This document shows, piece after piece, positions 1-10,457 of a stretch of DNA of 64,000 nucleotides. Position 1 is the first letter of the stretch, and each line of letters opens with the position of its first letter. Source of the DNA: Mallotus nudiflorus (taxonomy: Eukaryota > Streptophyta > Magnoliopsida > Malpighiales > Euphorbiaceae); contig CANTUR010000529.1 of assembly GCA_947683625.1 (NCBI GenBank), positions 1 to 64,000 on the forward strand. The letters run 5' to 3'. The notes beneath the pieces were generated by a model. The model was not told the origin of the DNA, did not search any database, and was given only the letters and a program-made list of their open reading frames with translations. A program made the position numbers and the translations under genes.

Positions 1-2034
1 GAAATTATTTAGTATATTGGATATTTTGTATTATAGGGTTAAATATGTAATTTTTTTAAGATTATAGTTAAACATTATGTTTTAGTTGGTTTTATAATTA
101 TTAAGGTATTAAAATGATTTTTTTTTACAAATTATTTACTATTTTTAACTAATTAATACAATTTTTCAAAAATTGTTTTCAAATAATATATTATATGTTA
201 TTTTAGGAATAAAATGGGTTTTAAACTAATTTTATTTTATAATTAAACTATTTATGCAATTAAATGTGAATTTTATTATGTTATGTTGAATAATTGTAAA
301 ATTGAATTTTTATTAATATTAAATAATATTTGAGGTTTTATTAGTTAAATTGTGATAATTTTAGAGTATTATGTGAATAATAAGTGTATTTGTTATTTTG
401 AGATTAAATGTGTATTTTATTATTTTTGTGATGCTAAATTGTGATTTTGAATATTATTTACAATTTATGTTAATTTAATTGTAAAATGGAGATTTTATTC
501 CATTTATGAATTTTTATTATCAAATATTATTTAAATTAGACTGCTATGTTTTAATTGGAAAATAAAGGTTTTTAATATTTTATTTGATTTTTTGATGATT
601 TTATTATTTTACTGTTAATATTGTTGATTTTTGAATTGTGAACCTTGGTTGGGGATTTGTGGAGTTTGGAGTCCCAACCCGAGGTGTTGAGTATTTGGTG
701 ATTTTAGAAGTGTGTTTTCTGTGCAGGATCGGCCCTACTTTTGTAGGGAGATGTCCATTTTACAGAGGAGACTCTATCAAAATTTTGGTAGATTTCTCGT
801 AAAACGTGACAATCGGTCCGAATCTAGTTTTGAATTTTTGATTGAGTCTATCTATAGTAATTCTAGAAGCGTAGAGTTAGAAGTTTATTTTGATGATTAT
901 TATTATTTTATTTTTTCTAGTTGCGTCGAGACCGAGGCCTAATGCACCAGGCTCGTTGAGTCTGTCTCGTGGAGTGCGAATTAATGAGTTATTATATTGT
1001 ATATATATGCATTACATATAGGATGCATGACTTCATTTTCATTATATGTTTAAACAGTAATTTAATTTATAATATGATTTGGTGTATTTTTAGTATATCT
1101 TGATATATATATGTTTGCATATTTTCTATATACATTTAATATATAACTGGTATATTTAGAGTTTATTTTTGATATATGTGTGTTAGATATTTAGGTTTAT
1201 TTTTAGAATATGTTGGACATATGTCAAATTAAATACATGTTTTAAATATATATTTATTCATGATTGTTTTATTAAATGATTAGTATACTTTAGGTATACT
1301 TTAGGTATATTCCTAAATAATTGCATGTCATATTATTAATTTATACTTAAATTGTTTTTAAGTATATGTTTGGTATATTTTTGATATATTTCCAAATAAA
1401 TGCACGTTATATTATCAATTCACACTTAATTATTTTTAAGTATATCATTGGTTTATGTTTGGTATATTCATATTTGATTTGACTTTATTTGACATATATA
1501 TACTCAAAATATACTTAGTTTATTTTAGGTATATTTCTAGTAAATATATGGTTTATTTTATCATTATGATTATTTTTCTGCATTAATTGTTTGTCTATAT
1601 GAATGTTTTTATTTTAAATGAAGGATATCGATAGAACGTGCTACCTAGTGGGCAGCACTAGGACTAAGTACGTACCGGTGCAATAGATTTAGGTTTGAGT
1701 GAGAAATTATTTATGGTAATTATAATATGATTGAGATGCGATATGATTGATGGTGTGATTGCTGGAGCTCGGTTGACTTAGTGTCTCGGGGCCAATCACA
1801 CTGATAGTCAGACTGCTAGAGCTCGGTTAACTTAGTCTCTCGGGACCAGTCTACTGTCCAGAATGGAATAAGTGTTTTATTTGGATTTAAGTGAGCTTGT
1901 ATGGCTAGAGTGATGATATGATTGATTGAGGTTACGATTAACAGGGTTCTATTTGATCCTTCAAGTATTAAATAAATGTTTTCTACGTTTATTATATTTA
2001 TAAAAGCAGAGTTTGACATTTGTGTGAAATGCAC
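1..2034 (+). mobile_element. T-family (Tekay/Del-like) LTR fragment J
   Basis: Plus-strand LTR piece running in from the left edge. It holds the family landmarks in the usual order: the AT-rich stretch, a splice-acceptor-like TGTGCAG at about 717-726, the short ORF with a hairpin (712-942), the GATATCGATAGAACGTGC block at about 1624, the paired minisatellite units (about 1758-1860) and the TTCTATTTGATCCTTCA motif at about 1947. It stops at 2034 where LTR H begins. No LTR terminus is present, so the copy is truncated at both ends within this view. Confidence 0.85.
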
Positions 2035-2493
2035 TGTCATGACCCAAAACAGGGGCCATGACCAGCGCTAGGGAACGGGAATTCTTTCGAATCTAGAACC
2101 CGTAGCAAGCTAAAATAAAATAAAACATGCAATAGTAATAATAATAACACAATTAAATAAAATATTATGCAGCGGAATAAAATCATAAATGTCAAAATAA
2201 TAATTCCGTCAAATGAAATTAAATCGAATTCTCATCTCATATATAAATAAATCCTTTAATACAAGTTTCAGTTAAAATTCTTAAAATACATAACTCACAA
2301 TTTATTTACAACTACTGCAGTGTCTAGATTATAAAAATAAAACTCAAGTGAGCAGTTTACATAAAGAAGCCAGGGCGGAAGAAATCCGGCGTACAGCCTG
2401 CTACTGAGGTCTGACGAAGAAGACTCTCCTGAAAAATGGTCAATAGAGGGGAGTCAAACCTCACTGAGTGAATTACTATAATATATATACATG

Positions 2494-2498
2494 CATAC
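2494..2498. repeat. Target site duplication of LTR G (CATAC)
   Basis: CATAC directly before LTR G; the same five bases follow it at 5750-5754. A 5-bp duplication is normal for Ty3/gypsy integrase. Confidence 0.9.
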
Positions 2499-4183
2499 TG
2501 TAATATCCCGTGTTTTTAAATATTTTTACACCGTACGGGATATGCAGTGTTAATAATTTTTGTATATATATTACGATATTTTTATGAGTTATTGGGTATT
2601 ATTTATAGTGCTTTACGTAAAATTTTCCCTGGGACTTACATTTTCGGGGAAATTTTCACATAAATAATTTATTATTAATCATTTTTAAATATATTTTCAG
2701 ACTTGCATGAACTCATATGTATTTTTAAATTACTAAATAGAGCCTATGTGTGTATATATTTATTTAATTAGGGTTTAGTATTTTACCCTACTATTTTATT
2801 AACTAATTAATTTTTTTATTGTTATTTAATTATTTTTAATTAATATTAAATTTTAAAAATTAAATATTAAGTGTGTGGATGTAATTTTTTTCAAATATTT
2901 TATTTAAAATTATTATTTTTATTATTTTTATTTTTATTTTTTTTCTTTTTCTTTTCTTTTATTTTTCTTTTCTTTTCTTTTTCTTCTTCTTCCTTCTTCC
3001 TTCCCCGTGCGTGACCACTCCCTCACCACCAACCACCGCTGTAACTGCCGTTCCCCTACCGTCGGTGTGCTTCTCGACTTGCCACCGTCATCCTCAACCG
3101 TTCCCCGTCGCCAGCAGCCTCCATCCCCGGTGCCGGCAGCCTCTTTTCTTCCATTTTGGCCGAAATTCTTCTCCTCGCCGTTCACCAACTTTTCGGCCAC
3201 CATTTTCGACACTGCCGGTCTCTTTCTTCTCCTTGAGCTCTGGTGAGTGTGATTCTAGCTTTGGTTTGAGCTTAAATGGTCTTGATTTGTTTAGGTTTCG
3301 AATTTTTGAATTCGGCCACATTAGGGTTTTCGATTTTTTTTTGAGCTTTGAATTGATTGATTCATGAAAAATCCCTTCATAAATGTTGATCCTAGTAGCT
3401 TAATCTACATGTATGATTTTTTGTGGAATTTTTGGAGATTATTTGGATTTTTTGGGTATTTTTTGAATATTTTAATATTATTTTCTAATTTTCGGAAATT
3501 AATTAAATAAATTATGAAATTGTGTTTTATGGTTAAATTAGGTGTTGAAATGAATTATAGGAATTTTATTTGGAATTTTTATGAATTTCTATGTATTTAT
3601 TTTGAATTATTTGAGTTTATGTAAATTTGGGAAATTAGGGTTAATTATGTTTTTAATTGAAATTAATTGGATAATTGAGTTTAATTATTAATATTATTGA
3701 TAAATATGTTGAGAAAATTAATTTTGGATAATTATACTATTTTTGGTGAATTTTTTGAATGAATTTGAGTATATTTATATATATAAGGGTATTTTGATAA
3801 TTTTACACAAAATTGGCTAAAAATGTAATTTAATTGGTTTTAATAGTTATTTAGGGTATAAAAATGATTTCTACAAATTATTTGGTATTTTTAGCTAATT
3901 AAAACTATTTTTTGTGAATTATTTTCAATTATATATATAATATACGGTTTTACTAATAAAATGAGTTTTTATCGATTTTTACTGTGTTTAAAGGTTAATT
4001 ATGTAATTTTTACCTATAAAATGTACTTATGTGATTTAAGGGTATATTTGGTATTTCCTGAATTATTCTGTGTTTGTGGACCCCGGTCGGTAGACTGTAG
4101 TTTGGAGTCCGACCAAGGGGTTGTGAATGAGATATGGTGTTTTATTTTCAAAGTGTATTTCTTTGCAGGGTCGGCTCTAATCT

Positions 4184-4381
4184 TTGAGTAGAGAGATGTC
4201 CATTTTACAGGGGAGGTTCTACCGAATTTTCGGTAGAATTCTCGTAAAATGTGATGTACAGTCGAACCCTAATTCTATTTCTGTGATTAATATTCTAGAT
4301 CGAGTTCTAGGATTTTCTATTAGGCTTATTCTAATGTTGGTTATTTATTATTTATTTAGTTGCATCGAGACCGAGGGCTAG
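4184..4381 (+). other. Conserved short ORF in T-family LTR (copy G)
   Basis: 65-codon open frame with ATG at 4196 that begins MSILQGRFYRIFGRILV and ends ...ETEG just before the block-b splice donor. Open equivalents with the same core occur at 712-942 (+), 28707-28895 (-), 44237-44434 (-), 46016-46243 (-) and 54226-54453 (-); copies H and E carry stops. The core overlaps a conserved hairpin at 4203-4249, so RNA structure rather than protein may explain part of the conservation. No known domain is recognised. Confidence 0.4.
4203..4249 (+). promoter_or_regulatory. Conserved long hairpin in LTR block b
   Basis: Outer arms TTTTAC (4203-4208) and GTAAAA (4244-4249) enclose perfect 10-bp inner arms TTCTACCGAA (4217-4226) and TTCGGTAGAA (4229-4238). 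In LTR D the inner core is CCAAA/TTTGG instead of CCGAA/TTCGG, a compensatory change. The structure lies just after the ATG of the LTR short ORF. Confidence 0.6.
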
Positions 4382-4776
4382 TGGACCAAGCCCGTCGGAC
4401 CCATCTCGTGGAGCGCACTAGGGTGAGTTACTATTATATATATATATGCTTAGGATGCATGATTTAGAAATATACGTTTTATCTTAATTAAAAATGCATA
4501 AATAATGTGATTTGTATTCAAGTATATTTTTGGTATATAATAAATTGTATACATGTTTTGTTAATAAATTATATTTAAAATGTTTTTAAATATATTTCTA
4601 ATTTAAATTGTAATTTAATTGGATTTATTTGGCGTATATATACTCAAAATATACCTGGTTTACTTTTGGTATATTTCTGATATATATATGGTTTATATTG
4701 TTATTTTATTTAATTTTATGCATCATTTATTATGAATGAATGTTTTATAATTATTAATGAAGGATATCGATAGAAC

Positions 4777-4800
4777 GTGCTACCTAGTGGGCAGCACTAG
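4777..4800 (+). promoter_or_regulatory. Overlapping alternative hairpins in LTR
   Basis: GTGCT (4777-4781) can pair with AGCAC (4793-4797). Alternatively CTAGTG (4784-4789) can pair with CACTAG (4795-4800); the two cannot form together. A CGTACCGGTAC-type palindrome follows within 20 bases. This is one of the most constant blocks across all T-family LTR copies here (for example near 1640, 6190, 8665, 10155, 36285, 45600, 53810, 61650 and 62690). Confidence 0.5.
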
Positions 4801-4902
4801 GACCGAGTACGTACCGGTGCGCTTATAGCAGATAGGCTATACTACTAACCATTTGTGGATATTGATGGAATATGATTATTTGATGTGCGAGATGTGATTT
4901 GG

Positions 4903-5062
4903 GTGTGATTGTTAGAGCTCGGTTGACCAAATGTCTCGGGGCCAATCACACTGATAGTCAAACTGCTGGAGCTCGGTTGACCAAGTGTCTCAGGGCCAAT
5001 CACACTGACAGTCAGACTGCTGGAGCTCGGTCGACTTAGTGTCTCGGGGCCAGTCTACTGTC
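4903..5062 (+). repeat. Minisatellite of stem-loop units in LTR
   Basis: Three related units of about 55-60 bp, each carrying GAGCTCGGTTGAC-like and GTGTCTCGGGGCC-like loop sequence. The first has perfect 9-bp arms GTGTGATTG (4903-4911) and CAATCACAC (4943-4951). The last has arms of a different sequence, GACAGTCAGACTG (5007-5019) and CAGTCTACTGTC (5051-5062), pairing over 12 bp with one bulged C. Other LTR copies usually carry two units; solo LTR C carries extra ones. Confidence 0.7.
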
Positions 5063-8000
5063 TAAATGGATTAAGTGGATATATTTGGATTAAGTGAGCC
5101 TGTATGGCTAGAGTGTTGTCTAACACTAATTGAGGTTTCGATATCATAGGGTTCTATTTGATCCTTCATAAAAGATGGTTTTCAATGAAATATATAAAAT
5201 GATTTTATTGCATATGTATGTATTTGCCTGTATATATACCTATTATATATATACTGTTAACCGTATGCATTGTCATTTAGTGTGTATGTATATATATTAT
5301 AGTAATTCACTCAGTGAGTTTTGACTCCCCTCCGTTGACAATTTTTCAGGAGAGTCAACATCTTCAGACCTTAGTAGCAGGCCTGTACGCCGGATTTCTT
5401 CCGCCCCGGCTTCTTTGTGTAAACCGCTTACTTGAGTCTTATTTTTATAATCTAGACACTGCAGTAGTTGTAAATTAATTTATGGGATTTTATGTATTTT
5501 ATTTATGTGAGATATTATATTATGTGAACTAGATTTGTATTTAAAGATTTATATATATGAGATGAGATTTAATTTAAATCCAGTTGATGAAAATAATATT
5601 GTGATATTTATGATTTTCATTTTCGCTGCATTATATATTGCTACTATTATTGCATGTTTTATTTTATTTTTAGGCTTGCTACGGGTTCCGGATTCGAAAG
5701 AATTCCCGTTCCCTAGTGCCAGTCATGGCCCCTGTTTTGGGTCGTGACACATACTAAATGACAATGCATACAGTCAACAATATATATATATAATATGTAT
5801 GTATACAAGCAATTACACACAGATGCAATAAAATCATTTTATATATTTTTATTGGAAATCACTGTTTATGAAGGATCAAATAGAACCCTAGAAAATCGCA
5901 ACCTTATATAGTGTTAGACAACACTCTAGCCATACAGGCTCACTTATTCCAAATATATTCACTTATTCCATTTGGATAGTAGACTGGCCCTAAGACACTA
6001 AGTCAACCGAGCTCCAGTAGTCTGATTGTTAGTGTGATTGGCCCCGAGACACTTGGTCAATCGAGCTCCAGCAATCACACTCCCAAATCATTTCTCACAC
6101 ACCAAATAATCAAATCCAATTAATATCCACAAATGGTTAGTAATATAACCTAAATGCTATAAGCGTACCGGTACGTACTCGGTCCTAGTGCTGCCCACTA
6201 GGTAGCACGTTCTATTGATATCCTTCATTAAAATATAAAGCATACATTCATAAAAATAAATGATGCATGAATTGAATAAAATAGCAACATAAACCATATA
6301 TATACGAGAAATATACCAAAAATAAACCAGGTATATTTCGAGTATATATACATCAAAGAAATCCAGATAGATTACAAAATAAACTAGAAATATATTCAAA
6401 AACATTTTAAACCTAATTTATTAGCAAAACATGCATATAATTTAAAATATACCGAAAATAAACTAAAGATAAACTAAAATAAAATAAAAATAAACTTAAA
6501 TACTAATTGGATTATTTATGCATAATTAATCAAAATAAAACATACATTTCTAAATCATGCACCCTAAAGCATATATATATAGAATAGCAACTCATAATTA
6601 GTGCGCTCCTCGAGATGGATCCGATGGGCCTAGTCCACTAGGCCTCGATCTCGGCACAACTAAACATACAAAAATAACAAACATCATAATAAACCTAACA
6701 AAAAATCCTAGAAACTCGGTCTAGAATATTAGACACAGAATCAGAATTAGGGTTTGACTGGACATCACATTTTATGAGAATTCTACCGAAAATTCGACAG
6801 AACCTCCCCTATAAAACGAACATCTCTCTACTCAAAGAGTAGAGCCGGCCTTGCAAAGAAACATACTTCGAAAAATAGACACAGAAACACATCCACAAAC
6901 CCCTCGGTCGGACTCCAAACTACAGTTTACCGACCGGGGTCCACAATTCACAGAGTATTTACAAAATACCAAAAATATCCTTATATCATAGAAATACATT
7001 TTATAAGTAGAAATTACATAATTAACCCTAAAACACAGTAAAAACCGATAAAAACTCATTTTATTAGAAAAATCGTATATTATATATATAATTGAAAATA
7101 ATTCACGAAAAATAGTTTTAATTACTCAAAAATACTAAATAATTTTTAGAAATCATTTTTATACCTTAAATAACTATTAAAAGCAATTTAATTACATTTC
7201 TAGCCAATTTAGGATAAAATTACCAAAATGCCCCTATATATATAAATATACTAAAATTACTTCAAAAATTCACCAAAAATAATATAATTGCACAAAATTA
7301 ATTTTCTCAACATTTTTATCAATAATATCAATAAATAAACTCAATTAACCAATTAATTTCAATTAAAAACACAATTAACCCTATTTTCTCAAAATTACAT
7401 AAACTAATTAAATTCAAAATAAATACATAGAAATTCATAAAAATTACAAATAGATTTCTATAATTCATTTCAACACCTATAATTACCATAAAACACAAGT
7501 TCATAATTTAATTAATTAATTTTCAAAAATTAGAAAATAATAATAAAATATTCAAAAATACCTAAAAATCAAAATAATTTCCAAAAATTCTAAAAAAATT
7601 CACACATGTAGATTAAGCTAAGGGGAACAACATTTGTGAAGTAATTTTTCATGAATCAATCAATTCGAAGTTCAAAAAATCAAGAACCCTAAAATGGCTG
7701 AATTACCAAAATCAAAACCTAAGCAAATCTAGACCATTTTAAGTGAAACAAAGCTTGGAATCACACTCACCAGAGCTCAAGGAGAAGAAAGAGACTGGCG
7801 GTGTCAAAAATGGTGGCCGAAAATGCCGTGAACGACTGTGAGAATGAATTTTGGCTTTCTAATGATATTGAGTTCCTCTGATGCTGGAAATGGACTCTAC
7901 TGGCGGCGGAATAGCTGGAGGAAGGAGGTGGCACATTGGGACGCACACCGATAGTGAGAAAACGTGATGGCAGGTAGTGGTTGGCGATGGAGGCGTGTGT

Positions 8001-8546
8001 CGGGTTGAAGAAAGAGATGATGACAATGATGTAAATAAATCAAACTTTATTTTTTATAAATATAATATATGTATAGGTATGTATATATATATATATACTT
8101 TATATTATTTTAATATAAAATATTGTATGGACAATAAATATTCACCACACACATAATTTAATATATTAAGTAATTTATACACTAAAAATAATTAAATAAT
8201 ATTAAAACTAATTAATAAATAATAAAAATACTAGGGTAATTAATTAAACCCTAATTAAATAAATACACATATATATTTTATTTAGTACTTTTAAAAATAT
8301 ATATGAGCTCATGCAAATATGGAAATCTATTTAAAATAATTAGTAACAAATAATTTAATGGGTCAATTTCCTCGGAAATGCAAGTCCCGGGAAACTTTTA
8401 CGTAAAGTGCTTAAAATAACATAAAATAAATAAAAACAAATTTTAATTAAATAACAACTCATGAAATATCATAAATATATACACAAATTATTAACACTGC
8501 ATATCCCGATGCAGTATTAAAATATTTAAAAACACGGGATATTACA

Positions 8547-9550
8547 ATTTATTTTAGGTATATTTCTAATATATATATGGTTTATTTGATTATTGTGAAT
8601 GATTTTAAGCATTATTTGTTAACTTGAATGTATGTTTTATTTTAAATGAAGGATATCGATAGAACGTGCTTCATAGTGGGCAGCACTAGGACCGAGTACG
8701 TATCGGTGCGACAGATCGTAGGGTTAAATTACTAACTTATTTGAGGAAATATGACATGATTGATATGATTGAGATTGATGTGATTGAGGGTGTGATTGCT
8801 GGAGCTCGGTTGATCAAGTGTCTCGGGGCCAATCACATTGACAGTCAGACTGCTGGAGCTCAGTCGACTTAGTGTCTCAGGGCCAGTCTATTGTCCAAAT
8901 GGATTAGGAGAATTTATTTGGAATTAAGTGAGCTAGTATAGCTAGAGTGATTTTTATTGTTATTTGAGGTTGCGATCATTTAGGGTTCTATTTGATCCTT
9001 TAAAACTTATATTTTTCAGTATCATGAAATAACTTGATTTTTAGCATTCATGTGCATATGCCTGTATATATATTTATTATATACATATGATTGTTTGCAT
9101 TTGATATATAGTAATATGTGTATATATATTATAACAATTCACTCAGTGAGGTCTGACTCCCTTTAGTTGATATTTTTACAGGAGAGTCTTCTTCTTCAGA
9201 CCTCAACAGTAGACCTATCCACCGGATTTCTTCTGCCCCAGCCCTATTATGTAAATTATCTACTTAATTATTTATTATTGTACTCTATAAACTGCAGTAT
9301 TTGTATTTGTATCTATAGTGAGTTTTATTTTATTTTGCTGTATGAGATTTTAATTCAGATATTTATTCTGAATATTGTATTAATACATTTCTTGATATTT
9401 TATCATATTAAATTGAAATTTTAATTATGCTATATTTATTTTCTTTTATTTATTGTATGTTTTTATTCTTTTAAGGCTTGCTACGGGTTCCAGATTCGAA
9501 AGAATTCCTGTTCCCTAGCACCGGTCATGGCCCCAGTTTGGATCGTGACA
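8547..9550 (+). mobile_element. T-family LTR fragment I (3' third of an LTR)
   Basis: Plus-strand piece beginning in the AT-rich part before the GATATCGATAGAACGTGC block (about 8651) and ending in a genuine LTR terminus, GGATCGTGACA at 9550. It overlaps in LTR position with fragment J on the other side of H, so J and I cannot simply be two halves of one interrupted LTR. It keeps the block-c exit ATTAT|GTAAATTAT (about 9250) and the CTTTTAAG|GCTTGC border (about 9476). Confidence 0.8.
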
Positions 9551-10457
9551 TTTTAGTAGAGAAATGTCCATTTTACAAAGGAGGTTCTGCTGAATTTTTG
9601 GTAGAATTCTCATAAAACATAACATCGGGTCAACTTTGAAATTATGTGTTATGAAATCTTAGATTGAGTCTCTATAGAGCTTAAATTAAATTCATTATGA
9701 TTTCTGTAATTATTTTATTTGTTTAGATGCACCAAGATCGAGGCCTAGTGGACGGGCTCGTCAAACCAGTTTTGTGGAGCATAAACTTGTGAGTTGTTAT
9801 TTTATATATACATTGCACTTAGGTTGCATGTTTTAGAAAATACATGTTTTGATTTGTAATTATTTGTAAAATGTTTTATAAAATGCTTAAATATATTTTA
9901 GGTATATTTTGAAATAAATGCATGTTATACTATTAATTCCTACGTAAACTGTTTTTAAGTATATTATTGGTTTATTTTTGGTATATTTCATGTTTGATTT
10001 GAATTTATTTGACATATATATACTCAAAATATACTTAGTTTATTTTAGGTATATTTCTGGTATATATATGGTTTATTTTGCTATTATGAATGTCATTCTA
10101 CATTATCCATTTTCTCGTATGTATGTTTTATTTTAAATGAAGGATATCGATAAAATGTGTTATCTAGTGGGCAGCACTAGGATCGTGTACATACCGGTAC
10201 GATAGATTTAGGGTTGAGTGAGAATTAATTGTGGTGATTATGATTTAATTGAGAATGATATGATTGATTTGATTTGAGATGTGATATAATTGATAGTGTG
10301 ATTACTGGAGCTCGGTCGACCAAGTGTCTCAGGGCTAATCACACTGACAGTCAGACTGCTGGAACTCGGTTGACTTAGTGTCTCGGGGCCAGTCTACTGT
10401 CTATATGGAATAAGTGAATTTATTTAGAATTAAGTGAGCCTGTATGGCTAGAGTGAT

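Larger units (their letters stand above)
2499..5749 (+). mobile_element. T-family solo LTR G with 5-bp target duplication
   Basis: Complete plus-strand LTR of 3251 bp, from TGTAATATCCCG at 2499 to GGTCGTGACA ending at 5749. It is flanked by the direct repeat CATAC at 2494-2498 and 5750-5754, so it inserted into LTR H and later lost its internal region by LTR-LTR recombination. It is the clearest reference copy of the LTR in this window: pyrimidine-rich tract at 2930-3005, GC-rich leader at about 3005-3242, then alternating AT-rich and GC-rich blocks bounded by splice-like signals. Confidence 0.93.
2930..5749 (+). promoter_or_regulatory. Predicted multi-exon leader within the T-family LTR (reference copy G)
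   Basis: Four GC-richer blocks are separated by AT-rich stretches with splice-like borders. Block a: about 3005-3242, ending CTCTG|GTGAGTGTG. Block b: 4169-4422, entered at TTTCTTTGCAG and left at GG|GTGAGTTAC. Block c: 5350-5418, entered at ATTTTTCAG and left at TTTGT|GTAAAC. Block d: 5674-5749, entered at ATTTTTAG|GCTTGC. The implied introns are about 926, 927 and 255 nt. The donor after block a and the acceptors before b and d recur in other copies (H, D, A, B, E, I, K). A pyrimidine tract at 2930-3005 would suit a start region. That these are real introns is inference. Confidence 0.55.
2035..8546 (-). mobile_element. T-family solo LTR H (minus), interrupted by solo LTR G
   Basis: Starts TGTCATGACCC at 2035 and ends GGGATATTACA at 8546, the reverse-strand termini of the T-family LTR. 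Without the G insertion its two parts (2035-2498 and 5755-8546) total about 3256 bp, the family's usual LTR length. No primer-binding site or polypurine tract flanks either end, so it is a solo LTR. The five bases on each side (TGCAC and ATTTA) do not match. The flanks are two different T-family LTR pieces, which suggests recombination between elements rather than a clean insertion. Confidence 0.85.

Noticed and set aside
3011..3367. 118-codon ORF and its overlapping ORFs in the GC-rich part of LTR G
   Set aside because: Composition-driven frames in the proline/serine-rich leader block; not conserved as a frame in other LTR copies and no domain recognised.
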